From: Mesocentrotus franciscanus
Taxonomy: Eukaryota; Echinodermata; Echinoidea; Camarodonta; Strongylocentrotidae
Assembly: GCA_037976565.1 (NCBI GenBank)
Contig: CP137680.1
Coordinates: 30,401,694 to 30,465,693, forward strand
Reading direction: 5' to 3'
DNA length: 64,000 bases
Part shown: one piece after another, positions 25,233 to 35,037 of the stretch
Numbering within the stretch: the first letter of the stretch is position 1
Layout of the letters: every line of letters starts with the position of its first letter
Program-made: the position numbers and the translations under genes
Notes under the pieces: model-generated
What the model was told of the DNA's origin: nothing
The model's database searches: none
Seen by the model: only the letters and a program-made list of their open reading frames with translations

Positions 25233-25480
25233 CACTATCATGACTAACATGACTATCATGACTATCATGACTAACATGACCATCATGACCATCATGACCA
25301 TCATGAATAACATGACTAACATGACTATCATGACCATCATGACTAACATGACTATCATGACCATCATGACTAACATGACTATCATGACCATCATGACTAA
25401 CATGACTATCATGACCATCATGACTAACATGACTATCATGACCATCATGACTTTCATGACTATCATGACTAACATGTTGG
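25233..25480. repeat. Minisatellite of 9-bp modules in ~27-bp higher-order units
   Basis: The block is built from CATGACTAA, CATGACTAT and CATGACCAT modules, with a regular 27-bp order (ACTAAC, ACTATC, ACCATC between ATG words) over about six units from 25310. Every module contains or nearly contains the palindrome TCATGA. All three forward frames and two reverse frames stay open, giving His/Ser/Asp- or Met/Val-rich peptides. These are artefacts of a 9-bp period without stop codons. Confidence 0.9.
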
Positions 25481-26453
25481 ACAGCAGTTAACATCTACTT
25501 CCAAGTGAAATAGGATATGATATCCTGAAACAATATGTTTCAAACTTGAGATGAGTTCTGAAAAGTTTGCTCTAACATCAAGACCTCACTACGTTCTTGT
25601 TTGTTATTCCTGAGGAAGAATGATCATTTGAATTTGAGGAATGTAGACAAGTCCAATTAAAAATACGTGTATTTCAAAAACAGTTTCTATTCACAGTCAC
25701 ATGTAACATGACTATATGAATTAAATCTAATATCTATGAAATATCATTTTCAAATCAATGGTACAAACATATAGCATGAATGGAAATGGTAAAACTGGGT
25801 CGTACAGCTAGGTGGTCGCAGTCATAACAGACTTTCATCTTAGACATGCATGTCCTGCTTACTATTGATGTTGTTTTTCTACCTCCCCTTTCCTTTTCTT
25901 CTTTTTACTACTGCTACTACTACTACTTCTAATACTACTACTACTTCTTCTTCTCCTTCTTCCTCCTCGTATTCTCCTTCTTCTTCCTTACTCGGATGTT
26001 TGTTCTCCTTTTACGTTTCTTAAATTTGGTACCACTGTTTCGCCTGTTACTGAATAATCAGACTTTATAATACTATACTCTTCACAGGAACCTGATTTTG
26101 TACAAACTTTGCTTTTCATATGGGCTCCTCAAATACATTGTGTTTGTAGTGTCTACGAAACACCTTGCTATTACCGTACAATATATTTCATTTAGGTTAT
26201 CTACCCATTTTGTTTGGTTACTCTACTCTGAAGTGTGTATGAATCTGAACATATTTTCATGTAAACGTGGAACAAATAAAATCAACGGCAACGACTTCAA
26301 TTAATAACAAACACTTTGCTACTGACGATGCGATGAAGACGGTGACGTGCAAAATCAATCAAAACTGTTCCTATTCACCCCGTTCAATGGTATCAAAGGA
26401 ATCAGGTTGTACGTATTACTATGGAGCCCAATAGCTATACTACTGACTCTATA
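25481..26453. other. Intergenic stretch, no gene seen
   Basis: Contains a (CTA)n/(CTT)n trinucleotide patch near 25907-25985. No supported gene. Confidence 0.5.
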
Positions 26454-27389
26454 CCGTGCGTCCAAAAAAAAACTATACACTTTTGAAATGGCTGCCGAAT
26501 AAACAAATATATGATTCTGGGGGAAAAGTTTTATATGTATGGACAGCTCATAAATTCAACTTTCATATGACACCAAAAAGTCCGAAAATAATTCATGCTT
26601 TGGTGAGCACTGCTCATTTTTGTAAAGGGTATGAAAATTAGGTTGCGCAGGAATTAGCCTTCCAATTTGTGAGAGGTAAATCCTTAGGAGCTTACAAAAT
26701 TGAGGGTGATATGATACATTCATGATTTCCAAGATGTCGGCTACTTATTTTTCAGGTAAATGGCTAACCTGAAGAATAAGCAGCCAACATCTGTGACATT
26801 CCTTTTTTCAACAACCGTATTTGAATAATCAATTTACATAATCCCCATCTGGTTATTAAGTAAATCAATGAGATGTTCAACTAATCTTACAATAACTAAA
26901 ATGTGGGGTGAAGGTTTTTATTCAAAGTCACAGATGTAAAAAATAACAGTTTGTAACATGGAAATTACAACATGTACCATCACCCCATCCTGACTCCCAT
27001 GAACACACCACTGAATCTACCAGGGAAAGTTACAATGCTACAATAAAAAAATGCAATTCCTGTTCACTCATGCATAAAAGTTTGGTTTAATAAACCATGA
27101 AATTCACTCAGCAAATCATGAATGTATCGTATCACCCTCAATTTTGTAAGCTCCAAAGGATTTACCTCTCACAAATTGGAAGGCTAATTCCTGCGCAACC
27201 TAATTTTCATACCCTTTACAAAAGTGAGCAGTGCTCACCCAAGCATGAATTATTTTCGGACTGTTTGGTGTCATATGAAAGTTGAGTTTATGAGCTTTTC
27301 ATACATATAAAACTTTTCCCCAAGAATTATATATTTTTTATTCGGCAGCCATTTCAAAAGTGTATAGTTTTTTTGGGGGGGACGCACGG
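26454..27389. mobile_element. ~936-bp MITE with ~270-bp inverted arms and TA duplication
   Basis: The ends read CCGTGCGTCC and GGACGCACGG, each flanked by TA (26452-26453 and 27390-27391), the insertion signature of Tc1/mariner elements. The arms are nearly complementary out to about 26730 on the left and 27110 on the right (for example TTGTGAGAGGTAAATCCTTA against its reverse near 27155). The unique centre has no transposase frame. It sits between the two LRR-Ig genes, less than 200 bp before the putative acceptor of the intact one. Confidence 0.85.
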
Positions 27390-27481
27390 TAGTTCTGGAT
27401 TAGAATTCAGTGATTTTTACTGATTTAGTTCAGCAACCATACTACAGTACCAATAAATTATTCCTAAAATGTTTGTTATCT

Positions 27482-27495
27482 GTTTATGTTTTCAG
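27482..27495 (+). promoter_or_regulatory. Putative 3' splice acceptor of a 5' UTR intron (LRR-Ig copy 2)
   Basis: GTTTATGTTTTCAG precedes the inferred ATG at 27572 by 76 nt, matching the 77-nt spacing in copy 1. Confidence 0.45.
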
Positions 27496-27571
27496 CCCGA
27501 CATTACTCACGTTCATTGATTAGGTGTCAGTGAGAGATCTGTTTGATGAAATGATATCATTGGAGGTAAGA

Positions 27572-29146
27572 ATGGCAGGTAGCATCAACAAACATCACTC
27601 GATGGGATGTTTAGTAGGATTATTTGTAGCCCTCCTTGTGTGCCCGTACGTTCGTACCGCTTTTACATCGTGTCAACAAAACTGCACTTGCGTATCATTA
27701 ATGAAATTCAATAACTCTGAATTCAAAGAAGGATGTACCTGTCCAGAATATGGGATAATTCCATTCCGCGTACGCCAGAATACCTGGCATCTTGAGCTGA
27801 ATTACTCTCAACCAGTCGTTCTTAGAGCTGGGGCTATCCAGAAATTTCAACATCTAACGCATTTAAACATATCTGGCATGCAGTCCGTTAAAAGTGGTGG
27901 ATTTCAGGGACTAGAGACGCTATACGAATTGTGTTTGTATGATAATTTTATGCGTGTCCTGGAAACAGATATGTTCTCTAATCTACAGAACTTGACACGT
28001 CTTACGATCGAAGGCACAGCTAAAAACAAGATCCATGCTCTCGAAAATGGGACATTCTATGGTTTGAGGAATTTAAAGCATCTTTATCTGAAAGGCAATG
28101 CCATCACAGAAATTGTTGAAGAACATTTCCGCGATCTGGGAAACCTGACTATCCTTGATCTTTCCAATAACAGATTGACTCAAATCAGAGCAGATACTTT
28201 CATCAATGCATCATTGCTGACGAAGATAAATCTGTCAAAGAATCTGATTACAGAAATTCATCAACATGCGTTTATTGGTTTGAATAAGTTGTACACACTT
28301 GATTTATATGGCAACAGAATCAAAGGAATGCCTCAACCTGTGTTCTCCCCTGGATCTCTTGGGGGAAATAATGATCGACACGTGGCCATTTTACTTGGAA
28401 ACAATCCACTGCGATGCGACTGTCATCTTAATTGGACCTCATCATGGCTGGACGGTCATGATTGCGATGGGTCTTGCCTCACGCCTAGTAACTTATTTAA
28501 CCAATCCCTTGAACACGTTTACAAAGATGGTCTTTCACAGTGCCGAGCAAACAACTCAATTCGGTCAGTGGAGCAAGGAATCCAATTGAAACTTACATGT
28601 CCCTTTGCCGGTGCCTCATGGGTGACTCCTGATGGTCGTCGCTTCCAGGAACATGGTGATTGTGAAGATCCGTTTTGCTTGACCAACAGCGACTCATTGG
28701 TTATATGGAAAACCACTCCTGAGCTATCTGGTACTTACACCTGTCGTTCTTCAGATGGTACCCAAGCGTTCGTCTACCAGGTTGATGTAAATTCGCTTAC
28801 TGTGGCAATGATTGCTGGCATTGTAGCTGGTGGGTTCTTGCTTATGGTTATAATCATTGTAGCTGGATCTAAACTACGTAAAATTTACAACATTCGACTC
28901 AACTCAACTCCAGGAAACCCACCTCGAGGAAACCCGTCTCCAGGAAACCCACCTGCAGAACATAACGCCTGTGTCGATGGAGATGATCGTGATGTTCTAC
29001 TGCAAGAAGATAGGGATCGAGTTTCATCGGCAAAACTAGCTGGGGCTGCAAAGTACCAAGCCATAATCTACAAAAAAGATTCGTTAAGTGACATTAAAAA
29101 TATTAATATATTTAATAGCAAATCCACATCAGATATGTGGGTATAA
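27572..29146 (+). CDS. LRR-Ig single-pass transmembrane receptor, copy 2 (intact)
   Basis: Uninterrupted coding exon of 524 codons from the ATG giving MAGSINKHH. An in-frame ATG at 27551 would add seven residues; 27572 is preferred because it aligns with the MAG start of copy 1. Order: signal peptide (about 8-30); LRRNT with cysteines near 34, 38, 40, 55 and 57; seven to eight LRRs (about 72-259); LRRCT (about 277-324, NPLRCDCHLNWTSSWL); Ig-like domain (about 329-406, cysteines near 343 and 391); membrane helix (about 410-432); and a 90-residue cytoplasmic tail. The tail has a GNPP-type repeat (about 448-464) and a YQAI motif. Many N-x-S/T sites fit a glycosylated ectodomain. Such LRR-Ig proteins are surface recognition or adhesion molecules and are multigene in several invertebrates. 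A specific ligand or function cannot be read. A polyadenylation signal follows at 29453. Confidence 0.88.
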   Translation: MAGSINKHHSMGCLVGLFVALLVCPYVRTAFTSCQQNCTCVSLMKFNNSEFKEGCTCPEYGIIPFRVRQNTWHLELNYSQPVVLRAGAIQKFQHLTHLNISGMQSVKSGGFQGLETLYELCLYDNFMRVLETDMFSNLQNLTRLTIEGTAKNKIHALENGTFYGLRNLKHLYLKGNAITEIVEEHFRDLGNLTILDLSNNRLTQIRADTFINASLLTKINLSKNLITEIHQHAFIGLNKLYTLDLYGNRIKGMPQPVFSPGSLGGNNDRHVAILLGNNPLRCDCHLNWTSSWLDGHDCDGSCLTPSNLFNQSLEHVYKDGLSQCRANNSIRSVEQGIQLKLTCPFAGASWVTPDGRRFQEHGDCEDPFCLTNSDSLVIWKTTPELSGTYTCRSSDGTQAFVYQVDVNSLTVAMIAGIVAGGFLLMVIIIVAGSKLRKIYNIRLNSTPGNPPRGNPSPGNPPAEHNACVDGDDRDVLLQEDRDRVSSAKLAGAAKYQAIIYKKDSLSDIKNINIFNSKSTSDMWV

Positions 29147-30925
29147 CAATCAATGCACAATTATTGTAACCGTATATTTCAACAGTGAAGGTTTCTGAGT
29201 GCATTTGTCAATAGGATTTGATTAATATTCCTAATGGGAGATGGCTTATCAAACCTGAACAAAACTCTGTGAGACATTTACCATTTTATCCCCACCCTTT
29301 TTTTAAATATTTTAATTTCACTAAACATACCTACCATTTCCCTTTCCCCTATCCATTATTGAAGAGCGAGGTCATACAGCGACCGAGCAGAGTGATTCTA
29401 AAGAAAGTATGAACTCTTTTTTTTTAACGAAAGCCTATATGATAATAATGACAATAAATTTCAAGCATATCCTTAGTAAAATCTGTTCCTGAAAATCAAT
29501 TATTTTGTGAGCTTCATTGTCAAGTTTCAAAATGATCATTCGTGAGCGGCCAATTAAACCTGCAATCGATGCAATCTATTGTTTTATAACAACATTTTAA
29601 AAGACAAAAAGATGGAGATCAGGTCCCCTTATATCGTCAATAATGATGTGCATCATGCAGTATGTAATAATATAGCTTTGAATCGAATTCATGTGAGTCA
29701 TTTGGACTATGGAGTTTCGGAAGTGAAAGAAGGGCAAAATTAGATCCTATAATCGATTTGAGTTTGATAGCCATATTGTGTCAGTGAAGTTATATTCTTA
29801 CATGTGTTATCTGATGTTCATCTAAAATAGATGAATTACATACGATGTAAGAATATTAAGATAATTTTTTACTTGTTTTTTATTTTTCTTCATGGTCTTT
29901 TTCCAAAGTTACAAACTAATTACAACATAATCATGACAATAAATGAATTATTTAATTAATACATCATCAACGTAAATACTTCCATTTTAATACTAACATA
30001 AAATAAGAATGAAGAAGGATTGCCACATAAGCTAAGCTTGAAGGTGTGTTAAGGATAACATTTTGAATTATCACTTCTAAGAATGACACTATATTTTTTA
30101 AGATGGCCGATTTTCCATGTTGATTAGTTACCAATACGAGATACACAACCACGTTAATGAGATATAAATGATTTTAATTTGTTATTGAAATTGCATGTAG
30201 ATAATGATGCATTCATCAAATGTATTGCCACCTTTCGTATAGTCTAAAGACACAAACTTTATTTTTACACTTTTCCACAATTTCTATATAAAGCCTCGAG
30301 CAGAGCCTATATAGATATGTCAGTTTTTGTCAGTATATGGCCTATTCATTGTAGTCTCGTTTTGCAGACACTGTTACGTACAACAAATGACAAGGGTTTG
30401 TGCGTACAAACTAAGGAGACCGTGCGTTTCACATAATAGTCTTACATGTCAGACACTGTGTTTTGTGAATGACAAGGATTTGTGCCTGCAATCTATGTTT
30501 CTTTCATGAAAGGACAGTAGAAAACATCATTATATACATGTACCTGTATGGATTTATATATCATAGTAACTGCATTCATTTAGCACATTAATGATTTTGT
30601 AGGCATATATTCTCTGTTCATATAGTCATGATAGTACGATTACGAGTGGAGATTACTAAGGAAATCTTTCATTACATATCTTCATGAGTAACTACAAGTG
30701 TCTTGTGGATTCATCCACCTAATAGTATGTTTCTTTTTACTGTAATGTGTTTTTTGAAATAAATATTAGAAATGGCAACGATGAAATTTTGATCAACTAT
30801 TGTTAATGGGGGTCCTTTTATTTTCTTATGATCCTAAAGAGTAGGTAATGTAAGTTTCTTTTGTATGATATTGTCATATCGATGTGTGTGTATTTATGTA
30901 CATGTATATATATATATATATATAT
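29147..30925. other. 3' UTR and intergenic stretch, no further gene seen
   Basis: AATAAA at 29453-29458 is a good candidate polyadenylation signal about 310 nt after the stop of the LRR-Ig gene. Near 30365-30495 a ~60-bp segment is partially repeated (CAGACACTG, ATGACAAGG, TTTGTGC words in both halves). A TA run lies at 30903-30926. No coding evidence. Confidence 0.5.
29453..29458 (+). terminator. Polyadenylation signal candidate (AATAAA)
   Basis: First canonical hexamer after the stop codon of the intact LRR-Ig gene. Confidence 0.5.
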
Positions 30926-31283
30926 ACATCACATCAACTGAATAAACACACACGACAGCCCAACACACAAGCAAGGTAAAACACTTTGAAATTGCATAAT
31001 CATTTCTAAGTTTATTCCGAAGTATTTCTCGTACTAATTTTTGCTATGTTCATGATGCTTGACTATATGATTGAGTGATATTAAGTTTTGAAGCCATGTA
31101 TATCTGTTCATACAACGTATTTGTTTCTGTATGTGTTTGCACTTCAGAACCTGAAGAAGGCCTCACAAGCCGAAAGCTCGTAATAAAATTGTAAAGTACA
31201 GCTACGTCTCACGTTCCTAGACCATTTTCTTCACGCCTACATATTCTGGAACACCCGCTGTCATGACAGAGTTGAGAATTCTC
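30926..31283 (+). mobile_element. Second copy of the foldback-like repeat (left-truncated)
   Basis: Matches the element at 12767-13988 from ACATCACATCAACTG onward, without the LINE insertion, through AACCTGAAGAAGGC and TCACGTTCCTAGACC to GAATTCTCGCAC. The left inverted end is missing and replaced by a TA run. It shows the empty target site (ATTTCTAAGTTTATTCCG) that proves the LINE insertion in the other copy. Confidence 0.85.
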
Positions 31284-31298
31284 GCACTTTTATATATA

Positions 31299-31349
<51 letters not shown>

Positions 31350-31365
31350 GTAGTAGTAGTAGCTT
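31284..31365. repeat. (TA)n and (TAG)n microsatellites
   Basis: TA run followed by TAGTAGTAG. The TAG run sits at the 3' end of the minus-strand LINE that starts at 31366, as expected for RTE-like elements that end in short tandem repeats. Confidence 0.85.
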
Positions 31366-32135
31366 TCTGTCGCGAAGCGACAATGACCGCCTTCACTTTC
31401 ACTTTACAGCTGTTCTCCATACAGCTCGCTGGCCTGCAGCAGTTGTCCAAGTCTTGACTTCGATTTGCCTTCGCTTAAGGTTCCGCTTGACCGTGTCCTT
31501 GTAGCGAAGCCGTGGTCGACCAATCCCTCTTTCGCCAGCGGGTAGTTGCGAGAATAGTATTTGCTTCGGTAACCTCTCAGAGGGCATCCTGGTGACATGG
31601 CCTGTCCATCGTAGGTTTTTCCTGATGAGCAGGTCCTCCATAGAAGGCAGGTTTGCTCGCTCTAGAATCTCTTTGTTGGTCACCTTGTCCATCCATGTAA
31701 TTCTCATGATTGCTCGGAGGTGTCTCATCATGAAAGCGTGAAGTTTCTTTACTTGACTTTTGTAAAGAGTCCAGCTTTCCGCACCGTACAAGAGAGTGGA
31801 TAGGACGATAGCCCTGTATATTTTGCACTTAACTCTTGTTGAGACATGATGGTTGTTCCATAGCCTGATTCGCAGTCTACCAAAGGCACTGCTGGCCTTT
31901 GACATTCTTTTCACCAGCTCAGAGTCGATGCGTCCGTCTTTGGATATAGATCGAGCTGCCGAGATAAGTGAAGCCATCTACCTGGTTTAGAGCTGTCCCA
32001 TCCACAAGGATCTCCTCCTCTCGATGGTCTGTCCCTGGTTGGAATAGTACTTCAGTCTTTTTGATGTTTATTTGTAGACCGAACTTCTTTGATGCTGATG
32101 AAAATACATCTATAATACATCTATAATACATCTAT
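31366..32135 (-). pseudogene. RTE-like LINE reverse-transcriptase C-terminal remnant
   Basis: On the minus strand a frame carries TFLG-like TYLGSSI, then KASSAFGRLRIRLW, LLYGAESWTLY, NLRWTGHVTRMPSERLPKQI and a WRTAVK end. This is the typical C-terminal block of RTE/endonuclease-reverse-transcriptase LINEs. The reading frame shifts near 31945-31965, within the GSSI...SKDGRIDSE segment, so the copy is inactive. The catalytic YxDD motif would lie further upstream and is absent. The 3' end abuts a TAG repeat. Confidence 0.85.
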
Positions 32136-32310
32136 TATATAATATACATCTATACTATGTATAATCTATACATCTATAATATGTTATATGTTATATATTA
32201 TATGTTATATGTTATATATATGTTATATATATGTTATATATATGTTATATATATGTTATATATATGTTATATATATGTTATCTATAATATGTTATATATA
32301 TGATAAATCT
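32136..32310. repeat. TATATG/TATAATA-type microsatellite
   Basis: Nested ATCTATAATAC and GTTATATATAT units; purely AT-rich tandem repeat. Confidence 0.9.
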
Positions 32311-32889
32311 TTAAAAAGAGAAGACGCATATGAAATAAAATAAATGAAGTTAGGTTTTAAACAAATGTTAATGTTGTGTTATGTGATGGTAAGATCAGTT
32401 TACTATTTATGTTGTGAATACTTTACGAGTTTCTATACAGGAAGAAAACAGGAAGAAAACAGGAAGTATACATGTGTACAAAATATGTACTTCTACAAAT
32501 TTCAAGTTAAAAAGGGAGGTGGCTGCAAGCACATCAAGCTACATGCTGACGCTCTACCCTTCTATAATTATGCATTATTAAGCGTGTAACTAAATTTCCT
32601 CCTTTTTTAAATAAAATGTCATGTACTGTAGTGGGAAAAATATAAATCAAATGTTAATTATCAAATGTAAAAGTTACATTAACGCGCATGAATATGTATA
32701 TAGGTTTGAAATATTATACAGAAATCAATAAATCATAAATAAAATATCTAAAGACACGGTGGACTGGTCCTTTCAGACAATCATGAGTTCCTTCATTTGG
32801 TAGGAATTTAAATTTAATGCCACATTTAATGGAAAGAAATTATACAGACAATAATCAAATGCGTAAGGAAGAGATTTGACATCCTTTAC
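32311..32889. other. Intergenic stretch, no gene seen
   Basis: AT-rich. Contains a small tandem GGAAGAAAACA repeat near 32442-32465. An 81-codon frame here shows no recognisable feature. Confidence 0.45.
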
Positions 32890-33455
32890 AAGTTGAAGGA
32901 AAATCCAACCTTGTCAGCACTTTGAAAGAAAGCAGAAAATTGAGGAATAGAACTGGTGAAAGTTTGAGCAAAATCGAACCAAAAGTTAAAACGTTATGAA
33001 ATTTTGAAAGTTGTAATCACTATTCGTAGAAGCACTTCATATTGACTAAATCGGTACTGTCAATGGGACGTAGCACCGGATAGCTTTCCCATTTGTTTCA
33101 GCACACAGAATGACTAAAAATGTCAATGTTTTTCGAAATGTTCTTTTTATAGAGGAACTATAGCAATATGTTATCCATAATATATTTTTAGTAGTGCCCC
33201 AAAGGAGAATGCACTTAGGAGAAAAAAGGGATTTAATTCTATTTTTGTGCACGACAAACGGTTGTTGTTCTTGACTACGTCACAGTCCACGGACTAAATT
33301 GCTAATTTGATATTCGCACAGATTAAATGATCTCATATTTCAAACATGTATAAGTCTCTTAATATTAGTCTGATTTTTTTCAAACTTTCGCCATTCTGTT
33401 TCTATTATATTTCTGTTTTCATCCAAAATATTACAAATGTTGGATTGTCCTTTAA
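32890..33455. mobile_element. MITE of the 'aagtccaacc' family (~565 bp)
   Basis: The left end (GTTGAAGGAAAATCCAACC) and right end (TGTTGGATTGTCCTTTA) are complementary. Inside are GTGAAAGTTTGAGCAAAATC and TTTTTTTCAAACTTTCGCC, the inverted subterminal words also seen at 41357-41632 and 53152-53746. Confidence 0.7.
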
Positions 33456-33970
33456 GACAATTTGTTCCTAATAAGGCCTTTAAAAAAAAGATGTTGTATT
33501 GCCCTTTGCGACCGACCCAAAAATCTTAAAATCTACGGTCGGCTTTTTAAAAAAGTTTTTTTTTCACGGGTTTTTTTTAAATAAAAAAGTATGTATTTTG
33601 TTTGTTTAAATGGGATATAAATGCATAAAATCATCAAAATATTCCCAAATTCTCACTCGTCTTCTGCCCTAGTTTCAAAATCCTGCTAGCGTAAACATGC
33701 AAGTAGGTCTAGACCCCGTCACCCCGGCCACGTGTACGTGAATATACCATACACTGCACCAGCTAGAAACCAGGGAGATTTAGGCGAAGTTCCCGGTTTT
33801 GAATTTTTGAGATAAAATTGAGATACAATATTTATTTAATTGATACACATCAAGAATCTTGAGATTCATAAATAATGGCCTAGTATGGGCACGATAAAAA
33901 AGCAAATTCTAACCACTTTCTTTTGTAATAAAAAAAGAGAGTTCAATTTTTACTTGTAAGTATTTGCCCA
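33456..33970. other. Intergenic stretch, no gene seen
   Basis: Contains CGACCGACCC near 33509 and ACGGTCGGC near 33535, a short inverted pair with poly-T, possibly a small transposon end. No coding evidence. Confidence 0.4.
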
Positions 33971-33974
33971 AACA

Positions 33975-34690
33975 GAATTACAATAAGTCAAATATGGTAA
34001 AAATAAATGTATTGTACAGCAATATCAATATATTTTGAGGTAAAACTGTGCGAAGTTTTCCAACGATACCAACACCCTTCGACACTTTATTAGTTTTATA
34101 CAAAATATGGTCAGTCCATGCCATGTTTTCTTTAATGAATACGCCTAAAAATTTAACTGTGTGGACTCTTCGGATAACTTTATCATTAATTGGTATTTTT
34201 AAATGTTCAAAAATGTTGGAATGAATATGTGATATTATATTGTAAAAATATATTAAATTGGACTTTTCAGTATTCAAAGACAATCTATTACTATTAAACC
34301 AGTATGACAGGTTGGTCAATTTATCGTTTAAATCATCATTAATTGATGAGTAATTATCTGTTGAGTAAAGAATGTTGGTATCGTCGGCAAACAATATAAA
34401 CTTCAATTCACTTGAGCACTTGGGAAGATCATTTATATATAATAAAAAAATAACAGGGGGCCGAGGATTGAGCCCTGGGCCACACCGCATGTTACACTTA
34501 ATGGATCAGATAATATATTTCGGTACAAAACAAGTCATGTTGACTTCGGCCATGAACATAATTCTCAAACCAAGATAAGGATAATCCCCTAATTTCGTGG
34601 TACTTTAATTTTTGTAATAATATTGCAAAATCAATAGAGTCGAAAGCCTTTGTTAAATCCAAGAAAACTCCAAGAGTATACATTTTTAAC
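33975..34690 (-). pseudogene. Non-LTR reverse-transcriptase remnant with FADD motif
   Basis: Minus-strand frames read LDLTKAFDSIDFAIL, then, after a frameshift near 34495, LLYINDLPKCSS, KFILFADDTNIL, FNSNRLSLNTEKSN and VKFLGVFI. These are reverse-transcriptase motifs A, B/C and D in order, with the catalytic FADD preserved. The GVAQGSILGP-type motif is split between frames. The fragment is broken at both ends and has internal frameshifts, so it is a dead copy. It is of a different family from the remnant at 31366. Confidence 0.85.
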
Positions 34691-35005
34691 TAAAAGAACG
34701 AGTGACATAATAATCATCATCATCATTCATTCATTCTGTTCTCCAAAGCCTTGGAATATTTCATAATTATATGAACTACACATTCAAATTTTATTTGTTT
34801 GGTTCCACATAAGATTTCATAATGTAGATTGATTGATTGGTGTTCATTCTTTCCATATAAATTATCACAAATATATGATTTTTTTAAAGGGTCACATCAA
34901 ATCATACATTGAAAAAAGGGGTCGTCATAAGAAAAGCTTGAACTAACGTCCTCGCCATATTAAGTAAAACATGTTCATACAATGGAATAGCGGTTGGCAA
35001 ACAAT

Positions 35006-35037
<32 letters not shown>

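Noticed and set aside
25233..25480. CRISPR-like repeat array
   Set aside because: There are no unique spacers, only a contiguous 9/27-bp minisatellite, and the genome is eukaryotic.
25207..25494. Open frames on both strands giving His/Ser/Asp- or Met/Val-rich repeats
   Set aside because: The period is 9 bp with no stop codon, so all these frames are open by construction. No start context or domain.
27524..27571. Upstream extension of the intact LRR-Ig protein from a GTG or from the ATG at 27551
   Set aside because: A GTG start is not expected in an animal nuclear gene. The ATG at 27551 is not shared by the paralog, and the signal peptide fits a start at 27572.
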